From contig NZ_JOAP01000052.1 of NCBI RefSeq assembly GCF_000720475.1, positions 1 to 51,062 of the forward strand: a stretch of DNA of 51,062 nt, given 5' to 3'. The translations under genes were made by a program, and so were the position numbers. This DNA is from Streptomyces aureocirculatus (lineage in GTDB: Bacteria; Actinomycetota; Actinomycetes; Streptomycetales; Streptomycetaceae). The notes beneath the pieces are model-generated. The model made no database searches and was not told where the DNA came from. It saw only the letters and a list, made by a program, of their open reading frames with translations. Below are positions 8,446-16,692 of the stretch, one piece after another; position 1 is the first letter of the stretch, and every line of letters begins with the position of its first letter.

Positions 8446-9583
8446 CAGGGACCTCCATCTCGATCGTCGTGCCCTTGCCGGGCTCCGACTCCACGGTCAG
8501 CCGTCCGCCGACCCCGCCCGCCCGGTCCCGCATGGAGACCAGACCCAAGTGCCGTCCCGCGCGCCGCACCGTGCGCGGGTCGAATCCCCTGCCGTCGTCG
8601 ATGATGCGGAGGACCGCGCCGGGTCCGCGCTTCTGCAGGGCGACGCCGACGCTCTCCGCCTCCGCGTGCCGCAGGGCGTTGTGCAGGGCCTCCTGGGCGA
8701 CGCGCAGCATCGCCTCCTCCTGGGCGGCGGGCAGGGCGCGCACTCCGCTGCTGTCGAACGTGACCGTGGCGGAGTGGGCGCGGTCGAGGACCTGGACGTG
8801 GGTGCGCAGGGTCGCGACCAGGCCGTCCTCGTCGAGGGCGGCGGGACGCAGCTCCACGACGGCGGCCCGCAGCTCGTCCGCGGCCTCCGCGGCGAGCGCC
8901 GCGACCTGCTGGAGCTCGCCCTTGGCGCGCGTCGGGTCGCGGTCCACCAGGGCGGCCGCCGCCTGTGCGGTCAGGCGCAGCGAGAAGAGCTTCTGGCTGA
9001 CGGCGTCGTGCAGCTCGTGGGCGAGGCGGGAGCGCTCCTCGGCGATGGTGAGTTCACGGCTGCGCTCATAGAGGCGGGCGTTGGTCAGGGCGATGGCGGC
9101 GTGCTGGGCGAGGATCGACAGGAGTTCCTCGTCGTCCTCGTCGAAGCCGCAGCCGCCGGCCGGTTTGGCGCACCGCTTGTTGGCGAGGAAGAGGGCGCCG
9201 AGGGTCTCGTCGCCGTGCCGGATCGGCAGGCCGAGGAAGTCGGACATGTCCGGGTGGGCGGCGGGCCAGCCCTCGAAGCGGGGGTCCTCGCGGACGTCGG
9301 CGAGGCGCTCGGGCTCGGCCTTGCGCAGCATCGCGGCGAGGATGCCGTGCTGGCGGGGCAGCGGCCCGATGGCCTTCCACTGCTCGTCGCTGACGCCGTC
9401 GACGACGAACTGGGCGAAGCCGCCGTGGTCGTCGGGGACGCCGAGCGCCGCGTACTCCGCGTCGAGCAGCTCGCGGGCGGAGGCGACGATCGTCTTGAGG
9501 ACGTCGCGCACCTCGAGCTGGCTGCTCATGGCGAGCAGGGCGGAGCTGACCGCGTACAGCCCCGATCGGGGTCCGTCTTTCAT
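8438..9583 (-). CDS. GAF-domain sensor histidine kinase
   Basis: This 381-residue kinase has no membrane segment. An N-terminal GAF domain (about 20-170) is followed by HisKA_3 dimerisation with phospho-histidine H192 in AHELHDAVSQKL, and a HATPase domain (about 285-380) with the N box EALHNALRHAE and DDGRGFDP. It partners the regulator gene that overlaps its 3' end. The GAF part contains a cysteine-bearing NKRCAKPAGGCGF stretch near residues 136-147 but no obvious haem or iron-sulfur signature, so the signal is unknown. It starts at the ATG at 9583. Confidence 0.94.
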   Translation of the reverse strand: MKDGPRSGLYAVSSALLAMSSQLEVRDVLKTIVASARELLDAEYAALGVPDDHGGFAQFVVDGVSDEQWKAIGPLPRQHGILAAMLRKAEPERLADVREDPRFEGWPAAHPDMSDFLGLPIRHGDETLGALFLANKRCAKPAGGCGFDEDDEELLSILAQHAAIALTNARLYERSRELTIAEERSRLAHELHDAVSQKLFSLRLTAQAAAALVDRDPTRAKGELQQVAALAAEAADELRAAVVELRPAALDEDGLVATLRTHVQVLDRAHSATVTFDSSGVRALPAAQEEAMLRVAQEALHNALRHAEAESVGVALQKRGPGAVLRIIDDGRGFDPRTVRRAGRHLGLVSMRDRAGGVGGRLTVESEPGKGTTIEMEVPGG

Positions 9584-10134
9584 GGCCCAACCGTACCGGC
9601 GGGCTGTGACAGCGCGTATCCGTCCTGTGGCGGCCGATCTCTAGGACCCCGGCCCTAGGCCCATGGGTCCCCGCACGCGCGCGCCCGCGAGGAGGCAGCA
9701 CGCGGGCACGCGCGCGTGCTCGCGGGTAGGAGGGGTCGGGAAGCCGCTCTCCGCCCCTGGCAGGACACCCACAGAAGCGGACCTCATCCCTCCGGATGAG
9801 TTTGCTCACCGAGAGCATTGCGTCAGCAACTGTTGGTGAGGTTGTTACGCCGCCGATGTGAGCCCGCGCATAGGACGCACATCACGTACGAAGCCGCCTA
9901 GTGGAGGTGAAGGTCCCATGGGGGTGGGACAGGGGCGGGGGTGCGGGCTCGGGGCCCGCCCCCTGATCCACTAAGCGGGATCGTACGTCACGCCTTTGCC
10001 ACACAATTTTGCGCCCGCTAAGAATTGCATCCGTCGCTCGGCGCCGCGGTCCTCGCACCGCGGCGTTTCGCCGGTAGCAGTCCGTCCCCCGTCGGCGCAG
10101 AGCGGCCTCCCCGATACGAAGAGGTCCATCCCGC
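9584..10134. other. 551-base intergenic region with palindromes, between divergent kinase and SLT genes
   Basis: The region holds several inverted repeats and no credible gene. AGCACGCG (9697-9704) pairs with CGCGTGCT (9713-9720). The largest element spans 9884-9988: ACGTACGA, CCGC and TAGTGGA on the left match TCCACTA, GCGG and TCGTACGT on the right with only two small interruptions, and a GC-rich inner hairpin (about 9931-9964) sits between. It lies about 150 bases before the transglycosylase-like gene, so it may be a structured 5' leader. I searched by eye for ydaO (c-di-AMP) riboswitch core motifs, which often precede such cell-wall genes in Streptomyces, and did not find them. Confidence 0.6.
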
Positions 10135-10824
10135 ATGTCCAAGCACGTCCCCTCTGGTCATAGTCGCTCCACCCTGACCAAGGCCCAGAAGTTCTCGATC
10201 GCCGGTGTCGCCACTCTGGGTGCCGCCGCCCTCGCCTTCTCGATCGTGCCGGGCAACTCCGAAGCTCAGGCCGAGGCCCTCGGCACCCACTCGGCGGCCT
10301 GGACGACGCCCGCCCACGCCCAGACCGTGCAGGCGAGCGTCAGCAAGCAGCAGGCCAACGCCAGCAAGCAGGCCAAGGACGCCGCCGCGAAGGCCGCCGC
10401 CGACAAGAAGGCCGCCGCCGAGGCCGCCGCGAAGAAGAAGGCCGAGGACGAGCGCAAGGCCAAGGAGACGGCCAGCCGTGCCGCCGCCCGCAAGCCCGTC
10501 TACGCCAACAACCTCGACGGCTGGATCCGCCAGTCCCTCGACATCATGAAGTCCAAGGGCATCCCCGGCTCGTACGACGGTCTGCACCGCAACATCATGC
10601 GTGAGTCCACGGGCAATCCGAACGCCAAGAACGGCTGGGACATCAACGCCATCAACGGCACTCCGTCGATCGGCCTGCTCCAGGTGATCCAGCCGACGTT
10701 CAGCGCGTACCACGTCGAGGGCACCTCGACGAACATCTACGACCCGGTCGCCAACATCACGGCCGCGGCCAACTACGCCGCCGACCGCTACGGCTCCATC
10801 GACAACGTCAACAGCGCCTACTGA
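10135..10824 (+). CDS. Secreted transglycosylase SLT-domain protein
   Basis: This 229-residue exported protein has a signal peptide (about 1-45), an alanine/lysine-rich helical linker or coiled coil (about 60-120) and a C-terminal lysozyme-like SLT domain (about 125-229). The putative catalytic glutamate is E157 in HRNIMRESTGNPNAKN, and GLLQVIQPTF near residue 180 is the usual SLT core. It probably trims peptidoglycan during growth or germination. It starts at the ATG at 10135. The upstream region contains a 105-base imperfect palindrome. A strong terminator follows the stop. Confidence 0.92.
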   Translation: MSKHVPSGHSRSTLTKAQKFSIAGVATLGAAALAFSIVPGNSEAQAEALGTHSAAWTTPAHAQTVQASVSKQQANASKQAKDAAAKAAADKKAAAEAAAKKKAEDERKAKETASRAAARKPVYANNLDGWIRQSLDIMKSKGIPGSYDGLHRNIMRESTGNPNAKNGWDINAINGTPSIGLLQVIQPTFSAYHVEGTSTNIYDPVANITAAANYAADRYGSIDNVNSAY

Positions 10825-10864
10825 GCCGGACGACCTGGACCTCTTCCGAGGCTCGCAGACGCCG

Positions 10865-10899
10865 AAGGGCGGCACCCCGCGCGGGGTGCCGCCCTTTTT
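10865..10899 (+). terminator. Intrinsic terminator after SLT gene
   Basis: AAGGGCGGCACCCCGC (10865-10880) pairs perfectly with GCGGGGTGCCGCCCTT, and the T run completes the motif at 10899. It is a textbook Rho-independent terminator lying between the convergent SLT and FHA-ABC genes. Confidence 0.93.
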
Positions 10900-10956
10900 C
10901 GTGCCGCCCGTACGCCTTCGCGTATCCGTACGTCTTCGCGTACGGGCGGCACGTCG

Positions 10957-13635
10957 CTACTTGCGCATGACCTCCGGCTCGTGGCGGCGCAGGAAGCGGG
11001 CCACGAGGAAGCCGCACAGGGCGCCGAGGGCGAGCAGGGCGCCCATGTCCATGGCCCAGGACATGACCTCGTGGTCCCAGAGCGGGTCGGTGGCGCCCGG
11101 GTCGTCCGGGTTCGGGCTGATCCTGTTGAAGTCCAGGGTCGCGCCGGCGGCGGCGACGGCCCAGCGTGAGGGCATCAGGAACGAGAACTGGTTGACGCCG
11201 ACCGTGCCGTGCAGGATGAACAGACAGCCGGTGAAGACGACCTGGATGATCGCGAACATCACGAGGAGCGGCATCGTCTTCTCAGCGGTCTTCACCAGGG
11301 CCGAGATGATCAAGCCGAACATCATCGAGGTGAAGCCGAGGGCCATGATCGGCAGGGAGAGCTCAAGGAGCACCCCGCCGCCGAGGATCAGGCCCTTCTC
11401 CGGGATCTCACGGGTGGAGAAGCCGATGGCGCCGACCAGGGCGCCCTGCAGCACGGTGATGGCGCCGAGGACGATGACCTTGGACATCAGGTACGCGGAA
11501 CGGGACAGGCCGGTCGCGCGTTCCCGTTCGTAGATCACCCGTTCCTTGATCAGCTCGCGGACCGAGTTGGCGGCGCCCGCGAAGCAGGCGCCGACCGCGA
11601 GGATCAGGAGCACCGTCGTGGCTGTGCCGTTCGGGACGATCTTGCCGGTCCTGGGGTTCACGACCGGCAGCAGGCCCTTGTCCGGGTCGATGAGCAGGCT
11701 CACCGCGCCGAGCACCGCGGGCAGGATCAGCATCAGCGCCATGAAGCCCTTGTCGGAGGCGATCACGGACACATAGCGGCGGATCAGGGTGATCAACTGC
11801 GAGCCCCAGCCCTGCGGCTTGGGCGGGCTGATCGCGCGCGGCGGCGGCATATGTACGGACTGCGCGGCGACTGCGTCGATGTCCGCGGCGTACATCTGGT
11901 AGTGCTGTGAGCCCTTCCAGCGGCCCGCCCAGTCGTAGTCGCGGTAGTTCTCGAAGGCGGAGAAGACGTCGGCCCAGGTGCTGTAGCCGAAGAAGTTCAG
12001 GGCCTCCTCGGGCGGGCCGAAGTACGCCACCGAGCCGCCCGGCGCCATCACGAGCAGCTTGTCGCAGATGGCGAGCTCGGCCACGGAGTGTGTGACGACG
12101 AGGACCGTGCGGCCGTCGTCGGCGAGGCCGCGCAGGAGCTGCATGACGTCACGGTCCATGCCCGGGTCGAGGCCCGACGTGGGCTCGTCCAGGAAGATCA
12201 GCGACGGCTTGGTGAGCAGTTCCAGGGCCACCGACACGCGCTTGCGCTGACCGCCGGACAGGGACGTGACCTTCTTGTCCTTGTGGATGTCCAGCTTCAG
12301 CTCGCGCAGGACTTCGCCTATGCGCTGCTGGCGCTCCTGCTCGCTGGTGTCGGCGGGGAAGCGCAGCTTGGCCGCGTACTTGAGCGCCTTGTTGACGGTC
12401 AGCTCCTTGTGCAGGATGTCGTCCTGCGGGACCAGACCGATGCGCTGACGCAGCTCGGCGAACTGCTTGTACAGGTTCCGGTTGTCGTAGAGGACGTCGC
12501 CCTGGTTGGCGGGCCGGTAGCCGGTGAGCGCCTTGAGCAGGGTCGACTTTCCTGAGCCCGAGGGGCCGATGACCGCGATCAGCGACTTCTCCGGGACACC
12601 GAAGGAGACGTCCTTCAGGATCTGCTTGCCGCCGTCGACGGTGACGGTGAGATGGCGCGCGGAGAAGGAGATGTCACCGGTGTCGACGAACTCCTCCAGT
12701 CGGTCGCCGACGAGGCGGAACGTCGAGTGGCCGACGCCGACGATGTCGTTCGGGCCGATGAGGACCGTGGACGACTTCGCGATCGGCATGCCGTTGACGT
12801 ACGTACCGTTGTGCGAGCCGAGGTCGCTCAGCTCGAAGCGGCCGTCGGGCGACGCCGTGAACTCCGCGTGCAGCCGCGAGACCTGGAGGTCGGAGACCAC
12901 CAGCTCGTTCTCCAGGGCGCGGCCGATGCGCATCTTTCGGCCAAGCGCGAACTGGTGGTACGTCGTCGGGCTGCGGTCGCCGTAGACCGGCGGGGCCCCC
13001 GCCGCGCCGCCGGTTCCCACGCCCGCGCCCGGGCCCTGCTGCGGAACCTGACCGTGGCCCTGCTGCGGGACCTGCCCCTGCTGCGGCCAGCCCTGCTGCG
13101 GCTGCTGCTGTTGCATCTGCTGCCCGGGCGCCTGGTAGTGCGGCGCCTGGTGCTGCGGTGCTTGGTGCTGCGGCTGGTGCGGCTGCGGGGCCTGAGCGGC
13201 CCAGCCTGGCGCTTCCTGCTGCCCGGCGCCGGCCTGGCCGGGGCCCTGCTGCGGCGGCGCGTGCTGTGCCTGCTGCTGTGCCTGCTGCTGCGCGCCCGGC
13301 GCGGACATGGCAGCGGCGGCGGCGCCGTGAGCGCCGCCGGAGAGGACGAGCTGCGGGCCGTCGGTCGCGTTGCCCAGATGGACGGCCGACCCGGGGCCGA
13401 TCTCCATCTGATGGATCCGCTGCCCCTGCACGAAGGTGCCGTTGGTGGAGCCGTGGTCCTCGATGACCCAACTGCGCCCGCCCCAACTGATCGTCGCGTG
13501 TCGCCAGGAGACCCTGGCGTCGTCGAGCGCGATGTCACCCTGTGGATCACGCCCAAGGGTGTACGCCCTGGACGAATCCAGCGTCCAGGTCCTGCCATTC
13601 AATTCCAGTACGAGTTCCGGCACTCCATGCCCCAC
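10957..13635 (-). CDS. FHA-FHA-ABC ATPase-permease fusion protein
   Basis: This 892-residue protein joins a first FHA domain (about 10-100, GRDPQGDI, SWRHATI, STNGTF), a Gln/Pro/Gly/Ala-rich linker (about 105-230), a second FHA domain (about 230-315, GRALENELVV, SRLHAEF, SHNGTYVNG), an ABCG-type ATPase (about 335-570: GPSGSGKST, LSGGQRKR, LIFLDEPTSGLD) and a C-terminal ABC-2 permease with about six membrane segments (about 630-880). FHA domains bind phosphothreonine, so Ser/Thr kinase control of transport is implied. The substrate is unknown. It starts with GTG at 13635 (GGGGGA 7 bases upstream); a second GTG at 13623 is an alternative. It is divergent from the streptophobe gene. Confidence 0.93.
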   Translation of the reverse strand: MGHGVPELVLELNGRTWTLDSSRAYTLGRDPQGDIALDDARVSWRHATISWGGRSWVIEDHGSTNGTFVQGQRIHQMEIGPGSAVHLGNATDGPQLVLSGGAHGAAAAAMSAPGAQQQAQQQAQHAPPQQGPGQAGAGQQEAPGWAAQAPQPHQPQHQAPQHQAPHYQAPGQQMQQQQPQQGWPQQGQVPQQGHGQVPQQGPGAGVGTGGAAGAPPVYGDRSPTTYHQFALGRKMRIGRALENELVVSDLQVSRLHAEFTASPDGRFELSDLGSHNGTYVNGMPIAKSSTVLIGPNDIVGVGHSTFRLVGDRLEEFVDTGDISFSARHLTVTVDGGKQILKDVSFGVPEKSLIAVIGPSGSGKSTLLKALTGYRPANQGDVLYDNRNLYKQFAELRQRIGLVPQDDILHKELTVNKALKYAAKLRFPADTSEQERQQRIGEVLRELKLDIHKDKKVTSLSGGQRKRVSVALELLTKPSLIFLDEPTSGLDPGMDRDVMQLLRGLADDGRTVLVVTHSVAELAICDKLLVMAPGGSVAYFGPPEEALNFFGYSTWADVFSAFENYRDYDWAGRWKGSQHYQMYAADIDAVAAQSVHMPPPRAISPPKPQGWGSQLITLIRRYVSVIASDKGFMALMLILPAVLGAVSLLIDPDKGLLPVVNPRTGKIVPNGTATTVLLILAVGACFAGAANSVRELIKERVIYERERATGLSRSAYLMSKVIVLGAITVLQGALVGAIGFSTREIPEKGLILGGGVLLELSLPIMALGFTSMMFGLIISALVKTAEKTMPLLVMFAIIQVVFTGCLFILHGTVGVNQFSFLMPSRWAVAAAGATLDFNRISPNPDDPGATDPLWDHEVMSWAMDMGALLALGALCGFLVARFLRRHEPEVMRK

Positions 13636-13955
13636 TGAGTTGTCCCCCGAGTTGCCCCATCATGGGGAGTCTAGGGATGTCGAACATCGGGAGGAACTAT
13701 TTCAGGCGGAGGCCTCTGACCGAAAGTCGAGCCTTGTGAAGACTGCGTACGGGCCACTATGACTGCCCCGTTGACGGGGTGGATACCACCCCGGAAAGTA
13801 GTAAGGGCTCTCAGCGAGTACGGATCGCGTACATAAAGTGCATGTCTCTCATGTCAGCGATGCGACGTTCTGTTCTGTTCGCCATCTCTGCCGTGTCCGG
13901 CGTGACCGGTGCGTCCGCACGAGGAGGGCGACGCGCTGCGAGCTCGGGGGGTCCG
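13636..13955. promoter_or_regulatory. Divergent promoter region with stacked palindromes
   Basis: This 320-base region between the FHA-ABC and streptophobe genes contains four palindromes: CCCCATCATGGGG (13655-13667), GATGTCGAACATC (13676-13688), CCCCGTTGACGGGG (13766-13779) and GGGGTGGATACCACCCC (13776-13792). The last two share GGGG and cannot form together. A TTGACG (13771-13776) inside them resembles a -35 box. No defined regulator site is recognised. Confidence 0.5.
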
Positions 13956-16517
13956 ATGGAGACCGGCCGGTACAAGGACGTGCGCCGAGGCGTCCCCTGG
14001 GGGGACGTCCTGCTCTCCGCGATCGCCGCGGTCAGTTGGGCACTCATCGGAATGGCGGGCACCGCGGCGCTGGGGCTGCACCTGCTCGGCGCGGACGCGG
14101 CGGGCTCGCTCGGGCCGATGACCGCGGCGGCGGTGGCCCTGGGCGTCGGCGGTTCGATCAGCCCTTCCGGTGATGTGTCGGCCTTCGGTCTTGAGGGCGC
14201 GGAGGCGACCACCGCCATCGATGTGACCCCGCTCGGCGTGAGTCTGGTGGGGGCGGTGTTACTCGCTCTCTTCTTCTTGCGTTCCCTGCGCGGCGCGGGA
14301 GTTGTGATCTCACCCGCCGAACTCTGTGCCCGCGTGGGCACGGTGATCATCCTTTTCCTCGGCATGCTCGGTGGCCTCGCGTGGGCGGGACACGATGTCA
14401 TCACGATCGACGGCGAACAGCTCGGTATCGACAAGGGAATCGACAAAGGCGTCGACAAAGGTCTGGACAATCTTCCCGACGGAATCGCCGACCGGATTCC
14501 CGACGGGCTCAAGGACATCGGCGGCATCGGGGACATCGGCGGGCTGCTGCCCGACCGGCTCGGCGATCTCGCGGAGGCGGAGGCCGCCGTCGGCTTCACC
14601 GTCGACACGGGTGCCACGCTGCTCGGTGGCGCCGTCTGGGTCACCGTCGTACTGATCGTCGCGCTGCTCGCCTCCCGCCACACCCCGCTGCCGCCCGGCT
14701 TCGGCGCCGTGCACCGCCTCGTGCGGCCCGCCGCGTCCGCCCTGGTGACGGTGGTCCTGATGGCCGTGCTCGCCGGGATCACCGCGGCGGTGTACGCGAT
14801 GATCGGTGATGCCCACCCGAAGCGGATCGCGGGCGGTGCGCTGCTCGGCGCTCCCAACGGGGTGTTCCTCGGGCTCCCCGTCGGCCTCTTCGTCCCCTAC
14901 GACGGGGAGGCGTCCGGCGCGCTCACCCGCTTCCTGCCCGACCCGGTGGACGATCTGCTGCGCGGCGACACGAACAAGCCACTGACCCTTGACCGGCTCG
15001 CGGAGCTCGACGGCAGGGTCTGGCTGCTCGCGGTGGCCGCGCTTCTGATGATGCTGTTCGCCGGAGTGCTCACGGCCGTGCGCAGCCCGTTGGTACGGGA
15101 CGCGGGCGCCGCCGGTTTCGCCGCCCGCTGCGCGCTGTGGCTCGGCCTCGTGACGGCGGTCGCCCTGCCCCTGATGACCTGGCTGACCGGGGTCTCCGCG
15201 GACGCCTCCCTTTCGGTACTCGGCTTCGACGCGTTCGGGGCGGGGCTCGAACTGCGCGGCCGCGTCGGCATGGCGGTGCTTCTGGGGGCCGGGTGGGGTC
15301 TTGCCGCCGGGGCCGCGGGGGCCGTCCTCGCCCGGGCCACGGGGGCGGCGGGGGGTCGCGCATCGCCGCTGGCGCTGGGGCTCGGCGGGGCTGCGGAGGA
15401 TCTGGTTCCGGGGGTGTCATCCCCTGGGCCGGGGGTGCCTTCTGCGCCTGGGCTGTCCCCTGAGTCGGGGGCGCGGCCCTCGGGGCCCGCGTCCGGGCCG
15501 TACCGGCAGAGCACGCCTTACCGGCCGCCGCGGGCGGAGACGAATCCGTATCTCCAGGCGCCACAGGTGTCGCGGGGCTGGCGGGATCGGGGGGAGGGAC
15601 CTGTGGACGGTGTTTCCGGGGGCGGGGGGTACGGGGGCGCTGGGCACGGGGCCGACTCCGCGGGGGGCAGGTCCGGGGACGGTGGGCACGCGCCCGGGCC
15701 CGCGGGCAGTGGGTCCCGCGACGGCGGACACGCACCCGGACCCGCGGGCGGTGGGTCCCGGGACGGCAGGCACGCACCCGGACCCGCGGGCGACAGGTCC
15801 CGGGACGGCGGACACGCACCCGGACCCGGACCCGCGAGCGGCAGGTACGGGAACGACGCGCACGCACCCGGACCCGCGAGCAGTGGGTCCCGCGACGGCG
15901 GATACGCACCCGGGCCCGCGAGCGGTGGGTCCCGGGACGGCGGACACGCACCCGGACCCGCGAGCGGCAGGCATGGGAGCGACGCGCACGCGCCCGGGCC
16001 CGCGGGCAGTGGGTCCCGCGACGGCGGACACGCACCCGGACCCGCGAGCGGCAGGCATGGGAGCGACGCGCACGCGCCCGGGCCCGGGCCCGGGCCCGCG
16101 GGCAGTGGGTCCCGCGACGGCGGACACGCACCCGGACCCGCGAGCGGTGGGTCCCGGGACGGCGGATACGCGCCCGGACCCGCAAGCGGCAGGCACGGGG
16201 ACGACGCGCACGCACCCGGACCCGCAAGCGGCAGGCACGGCTCCGGTGCGGGCGGCCCCCGTCGAGCGGAGGAGGAGCGCGACGAGCGGTGGTCGGGGGG
16301 CGGTGGAGGGGCGCCTGAGTACGGTCCGCCCGGGCCGGTGGCGCCGCCCCGGGTGAGCGGGGCGCCCACGGTTGCTGGGCCGACGGTGCCGCCGCCGGGT
16401 GACGGGTCACGGCGCGGACGCCGAGGCGAGGCGGACTGGCCGCCGCCACCGCCCCCTCCACCCCCGCCGCCCCCACCGCCACCTCGGCGAAAGCCGCCGC
16501 GGCGGCGCGAGGACTGA
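13956..16517 (+). CDS. Streptophobe-family integral membrane protein with repeat tail
   Basis: This is an 853-residue protein of the actinobacterial streptophobe family, whose function is unknown. Residues 1-520 hold about nine to ten membrane segments starting at WGDVLLSAIAAVSWALIG. The cytoplasmic or exported tail has a linker, then 13 imperfect repeats of about 15 residues around HAPGPA (nucleotides about 15664-16245), and ends with 15 consecutive prolines followed by RRKPPRRRED. The ATG at 13956 is chosen because GGGGGG lies at 13946-13951; the frame is open upstream to a GTG at 13779 without a good site. Poly-proline suggests dependence on elongation factor P. Confidence 0.85.
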   Translation: METGRYKDVRRGVPWGDVLLSAIAAVSWALIGMAGTAALGLHLLGADAAGSLGPMTAAAVALGVGGSISPSGDVSAFGLEGAEATTAIDVTPLGVSLVGAVLLALFFLRSLRGAGVVISPAELCARVGTVIILFLGMLGGLAWAGHDVITIDGEQLGIDKGIDKGVDKGLDNLPDGIADRIPDGLKDIGGIGDIGGLLPDRLGDLAEAEAAVGFTVDTGATLLGGAVWVTVVLIVALLASRHTPLPPGFGAVHRLVRPAASALVTVVLMAVLAGITAAVYAMIGDAHPKRIAGGALLGAPNGVFLGLPVGLFVPYDGEASGALTRFLPDPVDDLLRGDTNKPLTLDRLAELDGRVWLLAVAALLMMLFAGVLTAVRSPLVRDAGAAGFAARCALWLGLVTAVALPLMTWLTGVSADASLSVLGFDAFGAGLELRGRVGMAVLLGAGWGLAAGAAGAVLARATGAAGGRASPLALGLGGAAEDLVPGVSSPGPGVPSAPGLSPESGARPSGPASGPYRQSTPYRPPRAETNPYLQAPQVSRGWRDRGEGPVDGVSGGGGYGGAGHGADSAGGRSGDGGHAPGPAGSGSRDGGHAPGPAGGGSRDGRHAPGPAGDRSRDGGHAPGPGPASGRYGNDAHAPGPASSGSRDGGYAPGPASGGSRDGGHAPGPASGRHGSDAHAPGPAGSGSRDGGHAPGPASGRHGSDAHAPGPGPGPAGSGSRDGGHAPGPASGGSRDGGYAPGPASGRHGDDAHAPGPASGRHGSGAGGPRRAEEERDERWSGGGGGAPEYGPPGPVAPPRVSGAPTVAGPTVPPPGDGSRRGRRGEADWPPPPPPPPPPPPPPPRRKPPRRRED
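15664..16245 (+). repeat. In-frame minisatellite encoding HAPGPA repeats
   Basis: About 580 bases of tandem units of roughly 45 bases encode Gly-Ser-rich blocks ending in HAPGPA or YAPGPA. Two alternating subtypes are visible, one with GSRDGG before the motif and one with GRHGSDA. Units occur 13 times, with two carrying extra GP insertions. The near-identity of neighbouring units at DNA level points to recent slippage or unequal exchange. Confidence 0.9.
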
Positions 16518-16692
16518 GGGCCCGCCGTACGCGAGCAGAACCCTGCGGCGAGCCCCCGCGCCCCGGGTGAACAAGCCCCCACTACCCGGCGGACCCCGGG
16601 CGACAGGCGGTCGAGAGGCCGGTGGGCCGGGCGTCCGAGGGCCGGACACCCGCGTCGGGTGGGGCGTGGGGCCAGCTACCGTGGGGATCACC

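Noticed and set aside
9780..10134. A ydaO (c-di-AMP) riboswitch before the SLT gene.
   Set aside because: I looked for the conserved core elements and did not see them; the inverted repeats present have a different layout.
15070..16482. Long open frames antisense and in another frame over the streptophobe tail (470, 354, 351 and 273 residues).
   Set aside because: They arise because the GC-rich in-phase repeats are free of stops in several frames; they have Arg/Pro-rich compositions, no ribosome sites and no recognisable domain.
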